DNA of 30,289 nucleotides from Candidatus Campbellbacteria bacterium CG22_combo_CG10-13_8_21_14_all_36_13 (GCA_002771585.1 PCTT01000008.1:241-30529); one strand, 5' to 3'; counted from the first letter of the stretch, positions 21,538-29,985 are shown. A program made the numbers and translations. The notes: a model not told the origin generated them from the sequence alone.

Positions 21538-22142
21538 ATTTTTTTCTTAAACATCTCCATCAATTTTTAATAATAATTGTAGATGAAAATGCGTTGCCTT
21601 GAATAACTTGTAATTTATCCAAGACCCTAATAATTACCAACTGAAACATTTTATTTATCAACCCAACAAATAAAATATAACAGTTCGGAATTTGACCTAA
21701 TAATTACGAACATTTCTGTATACAGAAATGCTTCCTTTGCACGTACATATCTAAAGACCATAAATATGTACTCAACTTCAGAAAATATGAAATTGTCAAA
21801 GGTCATTCCTGTCCGACTTTTAAAACAATTATCCTCCATAAGGGAGACCAAATTGCTATGAAAATTCCATAACGAAATTTCGTCACCCTAGTAAAAATAA
21901 TTATATCTCAAAAAAAGAATTAGTAACAAAAAGTCTTTTGTGGATAACTAAAGCCGTAAAACAAAGTTATACAAAGACCGATTGCCACGACACTCAACAA
22001 AACACAAAACAACACAATAAAAACAACCTTTATTTTCGCATATTTAACCAAAAAGTCAATGAAAATATAGACATTCTTCGGGATAAACAAACATTAATCA
22101 ATATACATAACGGAACGTAAAGTTTGTAAAAAACCTAAATAT
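21538..22142 (-). promoter_or_regulatory. Long regulatory leader upstream of the surface protein gene
   Basis: About 600 nt without a credible gene; a 66-codon frame at 21651-21851 has no protein-like features. It holds a perfect 20-bp palindrome, CATTTCTGTATACAGAAATG (21711-21730), and a perfect 12-bp palindrome, ACGAAATTTCGT, near 21875. A 14-nt direct repeat GACC(C)TAATAATTAC occurs at 21623-21637 and 21694-21707. A DnaA-box-like TGTGGATAA lies at 21939-21947. The palindrome and direct repeats are likely regulator sites or 5'-UTR structures of the surface protein mRNA. Confidence 0.5.
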
Positions 22143-22910
22143 TTATAAAGATGCCTTGGCCAACGAGTATCTACTCCAACGTCTATCCCCTTCCTTTGTC
22201 AATAGACCCTCCTCAACCATTTTTATAAGCTCTCTTTGTAATGTTTTTTCGCTATAATGTGGCAAACTAACGTGAACATCCTTAACACCAATATCAGATT
22301 TTGTATTTAAAAGATCTAATATCGCTTTTCTTCGTTCATTTTTCTTTTTGATTACTCTTGCACCATCCGTATTTGATGGTCTTTTTACAACATCTCTAGG
22401 TGTGCTTGGTAAACGAGAATCAGCAAAATAACCTTTATTTACAACGTTTTCTGTAGATTTGTTTGCCAGCTCTCTAGGAACAAACAGATCTTCTCTAGAA
22501 ACTAAAAGAGATTTATTTGTACCAAACCTTTCAACAAGCAAAGAAGATAGATTTCTAAGTTCATTTATTATGATTGTAGAATTCATTTCCGTTATAAAAC
22601 CGGACGCGTGAGATAGACCAAGCAAAGAGACAGTTTCTGGAATTGTCTGTGATGTCATAATGAATATAATATTAGAGACATTATCACCTGTCCTACTAGA
22701 TCTCTTCACTGCAAAAGTGTCCGATAAAAGCTTTAGGACATTTTTCCTAATTTTTTTCCTGAGCGGTTCATTGGCTGGAATAAAGTTTGTTAGTATATAT
22801 ATAGCTCCAGATATCTTTTCTGATTTCTTAACAAAAAACTCAATGAAGGAATCATTGGTATCGGACATTTTATTTAAGTCATTATTTTGGCCCTTTTGGT
22901 TGTTGTCCAT
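22143..22910 (-). CDS. Winged-helix DNA-binding protein, likely regulator
   Basis: 255 aa. The N-terminal region (about 20-150) is predicted mainly helical and contains 'ISGAIYILTNFIPANEPLRK'. A flexible linker (about 155-185) follows. The C-terminal winged helix (about 190-255) reads 'RRKAILDLLNTKSDIGVKDV', 'HYSEKTLQRELIKMVEEGLL' then TKEGDRRWSRY, a DeoR/MarR-like layout. I recognise it as a CPR-type conserved protein without known function. It is divergent from ftsK. Its promoter carries an inverted repeat spanning the -35 and -10 boxes, which suggests autoregulation. Confidence 0.7.
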   Translation of the reverse strand: MDNNQKGQNNDLNKMSDTNDSFIEFFVKKSEKISGAIYILTNFIPANEPLRKKIRKNVLKLLSDTFAVKRSSRTGDNVSNIIFIMTSQTIPETVSLLGLSHASGFITEMNSTIIINELRNLSSLLVERFGTNKSLLVSREDLFVPRELANKSTENVVNKGYFADSRLPSTPRDVVKRPSNTDGARVIKKKNERRKAILDLLNTKSDIGVKDVHVSLPHYSEKTLQRELIKMVEEGLLTKEGDRRWSRYSLAKASL

Positions 22911-22942
22911 AACTATGTCTTATAGATTTGACTGTTTAATTT

Positions 22943-22994
22943 GTCTTTTATTATGTCCTTTATTATATAACAGACACCGAGAAATGTAAAGGAC
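22943..22994 (-). promoter_or_regulatory. Promoter with operator-like repeats for the winged-helix gene
   Basis: Minus strand: TTTACA (22990-22985), 17-bp spacer, TATAAT (22967-22962). A perfect inverted repeat, GTCCTTTA (22955-22962) and TAAAGGAC (22987-22994), brackets it. A second half-site in direct tandem, GTCTTTTATTAT next to GTCCTTTATTAT (22943-22966), lies just downstream. Confidence 0.65.
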
Positions 22995-23036
22995 TTTTCA
23001 CCTTAGGGTGTGGGGTGTAGGGTATAGCCAATAGGG

Positions 23037-23254
23037 TTTATGAATTTTAAATTTCAAATTTCCAATTTTGAATGAATTTCGAATGAATGAATTTAAAATT
23101 AAGACATTTAAAATTGAATTAGAATTCGAAATTAAAAATTCGTCTTTCGACTTTACGGACCCGCCAGAGGCGGGCAAGCTTTATGGACTTTCGACTTTGT
23201 GACTTTATAGACTTTATGGACTCATCAATTATGTTATTATTACCTGGTATTTAT
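23037..23254. repeat. AT-rich dispersed repeat, copy 2, plus ACTTT-word repeats before ftsK
   Basis: 23037-23145 matches the AT-rich repeat at 7409-7522, with shared AATGAATGAATTT, ATTGAAT and AATTCGAAATT blocks in the same order. It is followed by a short GC hairpin, CCCGCCAGAGGCGGG (about 23160-23174). A run of related words follows (CTTTATGGACTTTCGACTTT, GACTTTATAGACTTTATGGA) up to about 23220. An ATG at 23183 lies in these repeats in frame with ftsK, but it looks accidental. Confidence 0.55.
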
Positions 23255-25465
23255 ATGGCCAAACAAAAATCAAGAAAAAAAATAACGGAAGAAAAAAACA
23301 GTTTTTGGGAAACCTTAAACCCAAAGACAAAGAGTGGTATATTTTCTGTTCTATCTTTTGTACTATCTTTGATATTTATAATTGCAAGCATCAATAAAGC
23401 AGGAATTATTGGGGATTGGATATTTTCATTTTTTAGTATGCTTTTGGGTGTTGGGTATTATCTAATACCTATTGTTCTTATACTTGTCTCAGTTACGTTT
23501 TTGAGACCAGAGACTCGAGATAATTTCAGTAAATTCAGAATTATAATGGCTATTGTTTTTTTCTTTGCGGGATTAATTTTAATCGGCACATTTAATAATG
23601 AAAGTGGAGGGGTTATCGGAGCAAAAATCTCTGAATATTTTGTAAAATTTTTGGGTTATTGGGGTAGTGTAATAATCCTTTCTTCTATAATGATTATTTC
23701 ATTAATAATACTTTTTGACATTAAATTAGATTTTGGCGAATTAATGTTTTGGAAAAAGAAAAAAGAAGAAGATTTTTATAATGATGAAATTAAAGATGAA
23801 TCAAAAGAAGAAGACGAGGAAGAAGAAAACGTCCCTGAAAAAACAAAAGACGGTGGTTCTTTCATACTAAGTGGTTTTGGTGCAAAATCATCAGAAAACA
23901 ACAAGGCTCCCAAAAAACTAGACCTCAGAAAAACAACTGCCCCAAGCAACAAAGTATATGTTCCGCCACCACTTTCAATTCTTGGTGTAGATCAAGGAAA
24001 GCCAGGGGTTGGTGATATAAAAGCAAATGCAAACCTAATAAAAAGAACTCTTGAAAACTTTGGGATAGATGTTGCGATGGACGAAATATCTATAGGACCA
24101 ACAGTCACAAGATACGCGCTAAAACCCGCTGCCGGGGTTAGGTTGTCAAAAATAGTTAGTCTACAAAACAATCTCGAGCTCGCACTTGCCGCTCATCCTG
24201 TTCGTATTGAAGCTCCCATTCCAGGAAAATCTCTTGTTGGTATAGAAGTTCCAAACACAACAAAATCAATGGTCGGTCTAGCAGGTCTACTTTCAGCAGA
24301 TGAATACCAGCAATCACCTCACCCACTAATGGTAAGTCTTGGTAAAGGAATTTCTGGAAAATCTCATTTCTCAAATCTAGCAAAAATGCCACACATGCTT
24401 ATTGCTGGAGCAACTGGTTCCGGTAAATCAGTAACAATTCATACAATAATTACTTCCCTTTTGTATAGAAATTCTCCAGATCAATTAAAAATAATAATGA
24501 TAGACCCAAAACGAGTTGAGCTTACTCTATATAACGGAATACCTCACTTGCTAACAAAAGTTCTTACAAATCCAAAGAAAGCAATATTGTCTCTGAAATG
24601 GGCGGCGAAAGAGATGGATAGAAGATATGACATATTAGAACAAAGCAAGGTTCGTGATATTGAGTCATACCACAAAAACATCCTTGGACCAGCCCTGGAG
24701 AAAGTTAGGGACGGCAAATGGGATGAAACAAAAGATCTACCTTATAAAATGCCTTATATCGTTGTAATAATTGATGAATTGGCAGATATAATGCAGGCAT
24801 ATCCAAGAGAGCTCGAATCTGCAATTGTTCGTCTTGCACAAATGAGTCGTGCTGTTGGAATACACCTAATACTTTCCACTCAAAGACCATCTGTAAACGT
24901 GATAACGGGTCTTATTAAAGCAAACATACCAGCGCGTGTAGCTTTGCAGGTTGCGTCTCAAATAGACTCTAGAACCATTCTTGATACTGTTGGTGCAGAA
25001 AAGCTTCTTGGCGCAGGAGATATGCTTTATATGTCCGGTGACATGTCAAAACCAGAAAGATTACAATCTGCTTTTATATCAGAAAAAGAAGTAAAAGCTG
25101 TTGTAAAATACCTACACGATGAATATGAAGACGAATTACCGGAAGAAGTAGATATGGATGAAGAATCAGAAAGAGCTTCCATGTTTAGTGCCGATATGGA
25201 GTCAGATAATTTTGGTGATGATGAAGATGATCTTTATGAAGATGCTCTTCAGACAGTAACCAGTGCCGGTAAAGCATCAACATCATACTTGCAAAGAAAG
25301 TTAAGAATTGGTTACGCAAGAGCCGCTCGTTTAATGGATATGCTTGAGGAAAGAGGCGTAATAGGGCCATCTCAGGGCTCAAAACCAAGAGATGTTGTAG
25401 ATTCTAGTACAAATACAGATGGTGAAAGCCAAGTAAATCCATATTCACAAGGAGAGGATATATAA
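23255..25465 (+). CDS. ftsK: DNA translocase FtsK/SpoIIIE
   Basis: FtsK pumps chromosomal DNA through the closing septum. The 736-aa protein starts at MAKQKSRKK. A longer in-frame start at 23183 would place repeat DNA in the coding region and is rejected. Four TM helices (about residues 28-165) are followed by an acidic Lys/Glu linker. The alpha-beta motor has Walker A 'GATGSGKSVTIH', 'IDPKRVELTLYNGIPHL' and Walker B 'YIVVIIDELADIM'. The C-terminal gamma winged helix is 'AGKASTSYLQRKLRIGYARA' then ARLMDMLEERGVIGP. The gene heads an apparent ftsK-Ig-recA-efp transcript, with 7 nt to the next gene. Confidence 0.94.
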   Translation: MAKQKSRKKITEEKNSFWETLNPKTKSGIFSVLSFVLSLIFIIASINKAGIIGDWIFSFFSMLLGVGYYLIPIVLILVSVTFLRPETRDNFSKFRIIMAIVFFFAGLILIGTFNNESGGVIGAKISEYFVKFLGYWGSVIILSSIMIISLIILFDIKLDFGELMFWKKKKEEDFYNDEIKDESKEEDEEEENVPEKTKDGGSFILSGFGAKSSENNKAPKKLDLRKTTAPSNKVYVPPPLSILGVDQGKPGVGDIKANANLIKRTLENFGIDVAMDEISIGPTVTRYALKPAAGVRLSKIVSLQNNLELALAAHPVRIEAPIPGKSLVGIEVPNTTKSMVGLAGLLSADEYQQSPHPLMVSLGKGISGKSHFSNLAKMPHMLIAGATGSGKSVTIHTIITSLLYRNSPDQLKIIMIDPKRVELTLYNGIPHLLTKVLTNPKKAILSLKWAAKEMDRRYDILEQSKVRDIESYHKNILGPALEKVRDGKWDETKDLPYKMPYIVVIIDELADIMQAYPRELESAIVRLAQMSRAVGIHLILSTQRPSVNVITGLIKANIPARVALQVASQIDSRTILDTVGAEKLLGAGDMLYMSGDMSKPERLQSAFISEKEVKAVVKYLHDEYEDELPEEVDMDEESERASMFSADMESDNFGDDEDDLYEDALQTVTSAGKASTSYLQRKLRIGYARAARLMDMLEERGVIGPSQGSKPRDVVDSSTNTDGESQVNPYSQGEDI

Positions 25466-25472
25466 TTTTGAC

Positions 25473-25907
25473 ATGAAGTATTACACAAACATTAGAAAGG
25501 TTTCACTTTCTGTTTTTTTTATTTTTATTGCTCTTGGCGTTGTTTTGTACGCATACAACCAATCAAAAAACTTTCTTAGTGGCCCACAGATTGACATAAT
25601 AAGCCCCGAAAATAATGAAAAATTTAATAAACCATTAATAACAGTAAGAGGTGTCGCTAGTAATATTTCTAAGCTTAAGCTTAATGGAAGACAAATTTAT
25701 ATAGACGAAAACGAAAATTTCAACGAAGAATTGCTACTGCAAGATGGCTATAATATAATTACATTACATGCCTATGATAAGTTTAAGAGAGAAACCATAG
25801 AGACCAGAGAAGTGATTTTGATAGAAAACCCGCTAAATACAACCAATTTAGAGTTTATAAAAATTAATATAGAAGAAAATGGCAACAAAGAGAACAAAAG
25901 TGAATAA
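25473..25907 (+). CDS. Membrane-anchored Ig-like domain protein
   Basis: 144 aa with an N-terminal TM anchor (about residues 10-28) and a single extracytoplasmic beta-sandwich. Typical features are 'PQIDIISPENNEKFNKPLIT', 'LKLNGRQIYIDENENFNEEL' and 'LLQDGYNIITLHAYDKFKRE', as in glucodextranase-B-like bacterial Ig domains. Function is unknown, perhaps wall or envelope contact. The 3' end overlaps the start of recA by 29 nt, so the two are probably translationally linked. Confidence 0.75.
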   Translation: MKYYTNIRKVSLSVFFIFIALGVVLYAYNQSKNFLSGPQIDIISPENNEKFNKPLITVRGVASNISKLKLNGRQIYIDENENFNEELLLQDGYNIITLHAYDKFKRETIETREVILIENPLNTTNLEFIKINIEENGNKENKSE

Positions 25908-27999
25908 AGCTGAGGTTAATTCTCAAAAACTTGAAGACACAATAAAAGAAATAAGGATGAAATTTGGAGAAGGTTCTATTATGACCCTGGGTGAAACACC
26001 AAAAGTCGGTGTTGAGAGTATATCTACAGGATCAATAGGTCTTGATAATGCGCTAGGTATAGGTGGATTACCAAGAGGAAGAGTTGTGGAAATATATGGG
26101 CCAGAATCTTCTGGTAAGACAACACTATCTTTGCATGTTATAGCGGAAGCGCAAAAACACGGAGGAATATGTGCTTTTGTGGATGCAGAACATGCCATGG
26201 ATCCAGATTATTCAAAAAAACTAGGTGTAAAGATAGATGAACTACTTATTTCTCAACCAGATACAGGAGAACAAGCTCTCGAAATAGTAGAATCACTTGT
26301 CAGATCTGGCAAAATAGACGTCGTTGTTGTTGACTCTGTCGCAGCTCTTACTCCAAAAGATGAGATCGAGGGTGATATGGGTGCACACCATGTTGGTAAA
26401 CAAGCACGACTTATGTCTCAAGCACTCAGAAAACTAACAGCTATTGTTGCCAAAAGTAAAACAACAGTTATTTTCATAAACCAGATAAGAATGAAGATTG
26501 GTGTTATGTTTGGGTGCTTTTCATACGATACTAAAGTATTGTTGTCTGACGGCACAAAGGAAAATATTGGGACATTAGTAAACCAAACAAAAAAAGTAAA
26601 AGTGCTATCTTATAATTTTCAAAAGAAGTGTATTGAAGCTAAACCAATTACAGATTGGCATATCAATGGTGAAACCACTCACTTCTTGCAGTTTTTTGTC
26701 CAAAACCATACCGGAAACGGCCGACGTGGTTTTTCTGCTACTCCAAACCATAAGATTCATACACCAGAAGGGTGGAAAGAAGCTAAAGAACTAAAAGTAG
26801 GAGATGAAATATCAGTACAAATAACTGATACTTCCCTAACCGCTGAACAAGAAGAGGTGATTATTGGTTCTTTGTTAGGTGATGGAAATATCAAGTTAAG
26901 CAGCGAACAGACTGCTTATTTCCGCGAAGAACATGGACCAAAACAATCAGCTTATGTATCGTGGTTATCGAGTGAACTTGGTGACGTTGCAAGCAGAACA
27001 ACAACTGAAAACTCTCGTGGAAATGCTCTTGTAGAAACCAAAAACTTACTACGTTTAGGTGATTTATATGAAGTATTTTACCCAGAACAAAAAAAGATAG
27101 TGCCGGAGTTTCTAGTCGAACAAATAACACCAAGAATGATTGCATTGTGGTATTGCGGAGACGGCTCTCTACAAACAGGCACTTCATCTTGGGGTGATAA
27201 AACATACGAACGCCAACCAAGAGCGGCTATTTATACCAACTCATTTAGTAATCAACCAGATAGTGTTAAACGAATAGACAAGATTTTTGCTCGTTTCTGT
27301 ATAGAGACAAGTTGGCGCAAGTGTGGAAATTACAAGGTACTTAATTTTAGTGTAAAAGAATCAGAAAAATTCTTTGAACTAATCGCACCGTTTATACCAC
27401 AATCTATGGAATATAAATTACCTACTAAATATCGTAATCGTTACCATCAGTCAGAACCTCAACAATCCAAACAAAGTCAATTACTTCGTCCAATGCGTAT
27501 CAAGGAAATTAAAACCCGAATTCCATATCAAGATGGCCAACGTATTAGCAAACAACGCTTCGATATCAGCGTAGCAGACAACCATAATTACTTCGCTGAC
27601 GGCTGTCTCGTGAGTAACTCTCCTGAGACAACGCCAGGGGGCAAAGCTTTGAAATTTTATTCATCTGTAAGGATTGATATAAGAAAAATTGCTCAAATAA
27701 AAAAAGGAGAGGAAGTGGTTGGTTCACGCACAAGGGTTAAGGTTGTAAAAAACAAGGTGGCTGCTCCATTTAAGCAAACAGACTTTGATATTATATACGG
27801 AGAAGGAATATCTCATGAAGGAGAAATGATTGCACTTGGTGAAAAATACGGATTTATTAAAAAAGCTGGTGCTTCTTATTCTTATGGAGAAGAAAAATTA
27901 GGAAGAGGATATGACGCAGCAAGACAAACACTACGAGAAAACAAAAGTGTTGCAAAAAACCTATTGTCTGATATAAAGAAGGCTCTTAAAGAGGTTTAA
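25879..27999 (+). CDS. recA: Recombinase RecA precursor containing an intein
   Basis: RecA forms ATP-dependent filaments on single-stranded DNA for homologous repair and SOS control. The 706-aa precursor comprises N-extein residues 1-212 (Walker A 'GPESSGKTT', Walker B region 'VVVVDSVAAL', 'QALRKLTAIV', 'FINQIRMKIGVMFG'), an intein 213-580, and C-extein 581-706 ('SPETTPGGKALKFYSSVR' onward). Mature RecA would be 338 aa. The intein interrupts DNA-binding loop L2, directly after MFG. The +1 residue is Ser where RecA normally has Asn. The gene sits between an Ig-like protein and efp in one apparent operon. Confidence 0.96.
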   Translation: MATKRTKVNKAEVNSQKLEDTIKEIRMKFGEGSIMTLGETPKVGVESISTGSIGLDNALGIGGLPRGRVVEIYGPESSGKTTLSLHVIAEAQKHGGICAFVDAEHAMDPDYSKKLGVKIDELLISQPDTGEQALEIVESLVRSGKIDVVVVDSVAALTPKDEIEGDMGAHHVGKQARLMSQALRKLTAIVAKSKTTVIFINQIRMKIGVMFGCFSYDTKVLLSDGTKENIGTLVNQTKKVKVLSYNFQKKCIEAKPITDWHINGETTHFLQFFVQNHTGNGRRGFSATPNHKIHTPEGWKEAKELKVGDEISVQITDTSLTAEQEEVIIGSLLGDGNIKLSSEQTAYFREEHGPKQSAYVSWLSSELGDVASRTTTENSRGNALVETKNLLRLGDLYEVFYPEQKKIVPEFLVEQITPRMIALWYCGDGSLQTGTSSWGDKTYERQPRAAIYTNSFSNQPDSVKRIDKIFARFCIETSWRKCGNYKVLNFSVKESEKFFELIAPFIPQSMEYKLPTKYRNRYHQSEPQQSKQSQLLRPMRIKEIKTRIPYQDGQRISKQRFDISVADNHNYFADGCLVSNSPETTPGGKALKFYSSVRIDIRKIAQIKKGEEVVGSRTRVKVVKNKVAAPFKQTDFDIIYGEGISHEGEMIALGEKYGFIKKAGASYSYGEEKLGRGYDAARQTLRENKSVAKNLLSDIKKALKEV
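26515..27618 (+). mobile_element. RecA intein with LAGLIDADG endonuclease domain
   Basis: A 368-aa protein intron. It starts with Cys1 ('CFSYDTKVLLSDG'), has block B 'SATPNHKIHTPEGWKEAKEL' and two LAGLIDADG-type motifs ('IIGSLLGDGNI', 'IALWYCGDGSL'). The block F region is 'RFDISVADNHNYFADGCLVS' and the terminal residue is Asn580, followed by Ser+1. The penultimate residue is Ser rather than the common His, so cyclisation of Asn may rely on the block F histidine. All other splice residues are present and both endonuclease motifs keep their acidic residues. It therefore appears able to splice and possibly home. Confidence 0.94.
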
Positions 28000-28009
28000 A
28001 AAATAAAAT

Positions 28010-28570
28010 ATGCTAGCGTATAACGAAATAAAACAGAAAAAAGTAATAGTTTATGAAGGAGAACCGTACGAGGTTCTTTCTTCACATGTGTTTAGGAAAC
28101 AACAAAGAAAGCCTGTTAATGCAACAAAATTAAAAAATCTTATTTCGGGAAAAGTAACCGAATATTCATTTCATCAATCCGAATCTGTTGAGGAGGCAGA
28201 ACTTAATAAGAAAAATCTAAAATATTTGTACAGAAAAGGTAATGAAGTTTGGCTTTGTGAAGAAAATAATCCAGCAGAAAGATTGTCGGTACCATATGAC
28301 CAAATACAAAATGAACTAAACTACACCAGGGTTAATGATCTGGTAACCGCTCTAATATACGACGACGAAATAATAGGGTTCTCAACACCATTAAAGGTGG
28401 TACTAGAGGTCAAAGATGCCCCACCAAACATAAAAGGAAATACCTCATCTGGCGGAAACAAGGTTGTAACGCTTGAAACTGGCGCAAAAGTCACCACACC
28501 ACTATTCATTGAAGCAGGAGACAAGATAGAGGTGAATACGGAGACTGGAGAATACACAGGTAGAGCGTAG
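28010..28570 (+). CDS. efp: Translation elongation factor P
   Basis: EF-P rescues ribosomes stalled at polyproline. The 186-aa protein has the KOW-like N-domain ('KKVIVYEGEPYEVLSSHVFR'), an OB domain and a C-terminal OB domain ending 'KIEVNTETGEYTGRA'. The tip loop that carries the modified Lys34 in E. coli (KPGKGQAF) reads RKQQRKPV here. The aligned residue is Gln, although basic residues flank it. This matches CPR EF-P sequences as I know them and implies no lysylation or that a neighbouring residue does the work. It lies 10 nt after recA and converges on rpsR. Confidence 0.93.
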   Translation: MLAYNEIKQKKVIVYEGEPYEVLSSHVFRKQQRKPVNATKLKNLISGKVTEYSFHQSESVEEAELNKKNLKYLYRKGNEVWLCEENNPAERLSVPYDQIQNELNYTRVNDLVTALIYDDEIIGFSTPLKVVLEVKDAPPNIKGNTSSGGNKVVTLETGAKVTTPLFIEAGDKIEVNTETGEYTGRA

Positions 28571-28630
28571 AATTAGTATTCAGTATACGGTATGTGGTAT
28601 GTGGTATATGGCATACGGTATTTAGTTAAA

Positions 28631-28665
28631 ATGAAAACCACCAGCGTATCGCTGGTGGTTTTCAT
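28631..28665. terminator. Bidirectional terminator between efp and rpsR
   Basis: The 16-bp perfect stem ATGAAAACCACCAGCG / CGCTGGTGGTTTTCAT has a 3-nt loop. It lies between convergent genes and is flanked by loosely repeated GTATACGGTAT words (28577-28620 and 28676-28705) that form an outer imperfect inverted repeat. Confidence 0.85.
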
Positions 28666-28713
28666 TTGTCGTTATACTAAATACTGTATACGATATACTA
28701 TATAATATTCTAA

Positions 28714-28914
28714 CTATTTAGCTATATAAGGCAAAAGAGCCATGAAACGCGCATGTTTTATAGCGCGGGATAATTCTCTTTGATGTTTTGAACAAACACC
28801 AGTTCTCTTCTTCCCTATTATTCTAGCGTGTGGATTCATAAACTTCTTTAAAAGCTCAGTATCCTTATAATCTATATGTTTTATTCCGTGTTTTGAAAAA
28901 TAACATTCTGACAT
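28714..28914 (-). CDS. rpsR: Small ribosomal subunit protein bS18
   Basis: A 66-aa basic protein of the 30S platform that pairs with bS6. Family features are 'IDYKDTELLKKFMNPHARII' and 'KRTGVCSKHQRELSRAIKHA' then RFMALLPY. It is last in the rpsF-ssb-rpsR operon, 29 nt after ssb. In many bacteria rplI (bL9) follows; here the operon ends at a terminator, consistent with the reported loss of bL9 in many CPR lineages. Confidence 0.95.
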   Translation of the reverse strand: MSECYFSKHGIKHIDYKDTELLKKFMNPHARIIGKKRTGVCSKHQRELSRAIKHARFMALLPYIAK

Positions 28915-28943
28915 ATTAATTCTTGTGTAAAATTATTAAATAA

Positions 28944-29390
28944 TTAAAAAGGAATATCATCTGGATTTATACCATCATCATCTGGGTATTCTATAGACGG
29001 AATTTCTTCTTTTTCTTCTTTCGTATTTTCTTTGTTAGCTGAATTGTATGAAGAACTTCCTCCTGCAGGCCTTGGACCAAACTGAACCCTTTCTGCAACT
29101 ATCTCTGTTCTATATTTCTTTACACCGTCAGCCTCCCAACTCCTTGTCTGCATTCTACCTTCTATTAGTGCAGAACTTCCTTTTTTTAGATATTGATTGA
29201 CAATTTCAGCCTGTCTGCCAAAAACTACAATATTGTGATAATCTGCAGACTCTTGTTTTACACCATTTTTATCATTCCAAACTCTATTTGTTGCAATAGA
29301 AAATGTTGCTACAGAAATTCCAGAAGGGAGAGCTCTCATTTCCGGATCTCTTGTTAGGTTTCCATATACTAATGCTTTGTTTAAATACAT
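28944..29390 (-). CDS. ssb: Single-stranded DNA-binding protein
   Basis: A 148-aa OB-fold protein that coats single-stranded DNA. The N-terminal OB fold runs from 'MYLNKALVYGNLTRDPEMRA' to about residue 108 ('VAERVQFGPRP'). A short disordered Ser/Asn/Lys/Glu linker follows. The acidic partner-binding tip 'DDDGINPDDIPF' is intact. It is encoded 19 nt after rpsF and 29 nt before rpsR. Confidence 0.95.
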   Translation of the reverse strand: MYLNKALVYGNLTRDPEMRALPSGISVATFSIATNRVWNDKNGVKQESADYHNIVVFGRQAEIVNQYLKKGSSALIEGRMQTRSWEADGVKKYRTEIVAERVQFGPRPAGGSSSYNSANKENTKEEKEEIPSIEYPDDDGINPDDIPF

Positions 29391-29409
29391 GATAAATAAA
29401 TTCTAATTT

Positions 29410-29943
29410 TTAATCTATCACAAGCTCTTCAATAGTCTTATCTAACTCTTCTTTGGATATTGATATTGGTTCTTTGTTTTCTGTTTTTGTAGAATCATCC
29501 TTTGAAGTAATTTCTATCTTTTCAATAGTTTTTGGAACAAAAACAAATGGAACAAAATTATCTTCTGTGGTCTTTAATATCAAAAATCTGACTACGGTTT
29601 CTAGTTTTTTAAGAGATTCATCTATTGATTTAATGTCATTTGGATTTAGTTCATATTTTAACCAAGAAAAATATGCCTGGTCGAAATCTGATTTAGAACC
29701 ATCTCTTGAAAGAGTAATTGTGTACTCCAAATCCTTTTTTATTGGGCTACCCTCAGAAATAAATCTATTTTCAAATTTCTCAATTATATCCCTTATTTTA
29801 AGGATTTCTTTAGTAAGATCTTCTTCTGATATTGTAGAAGTCAAAAGAAAACCAATCTCATATATGGTCTTTTGCCCCTCATCTTGAGCATCCTCCAATG
29901 TGGAATCTAGCTCTAAATCTGTTGCTTTTTCTTCTTTTTCCAT
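29410..29943 (-). CDS. rpsF: Small ribosomal subunit protein bS6 with N- and C-terminal extensions
   Basis: bS6 binds the 30S platform with bS18. The core (about residues 25-125) includes 'YEIGFLLTSTISEEDLTKEI', 'LEYTITLSRDGSKSDFDQAY' and 'LKKLETVVRFLILK'. An acidic N-terminal extension of about 24 residues and a charged C-terminal tail of about 45 residues make it longer than usual (178 aa from this start). An ATG at 29952 is also in frame. However, the -10 box TATTCT abuts it, so the MEKEEK start at 29943 fits transcription better. First gene of rpsF-ssb-rpsR. Confidence 0.88.
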   Translation of the reverse strand: MEKEEKATDLELDSTLEDAQDEGQKTIYEIGFLLTSTISEEDLTKEILKIRDIIEKFENRFISEGSPIKKDLEYTITLSRDGSKSDFDQAYFSWLKYELNPNDIKSIDESLKKLETVVRFLILKTTEDNFVPFVFVPKTIEKIEITSKDDSTKTENKEPISISKEELDKTIEELVID

Positions 29944-29952
29944 TGTGGGCAT

Positions 29953-29980
29953 AGAATATCATATTAGCCTTAAAATGCAA
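29953..29980 (-). promoter_or_regulatory. Promoter of rpsF-ssb-rpsR
   Basis: Minus strand: TTGCAT (29980-29975), 16-bp spacer, TATTCT (29958-29953), about 9 nt before the preferred ATG. A 7-bp hairpin (TAGCCTT/AAGGCTA) overlaps the -35 region. Confidence 0.55.
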
Positions 29981-29985
29981 GGCTA

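Noticed and set aside
21651..21851. 66-codon frame in the leader of the surface protein gene
   Set aside because: It crosses the 20-bp palindrome and a direct repeat, with no start signal or recognisable domain.
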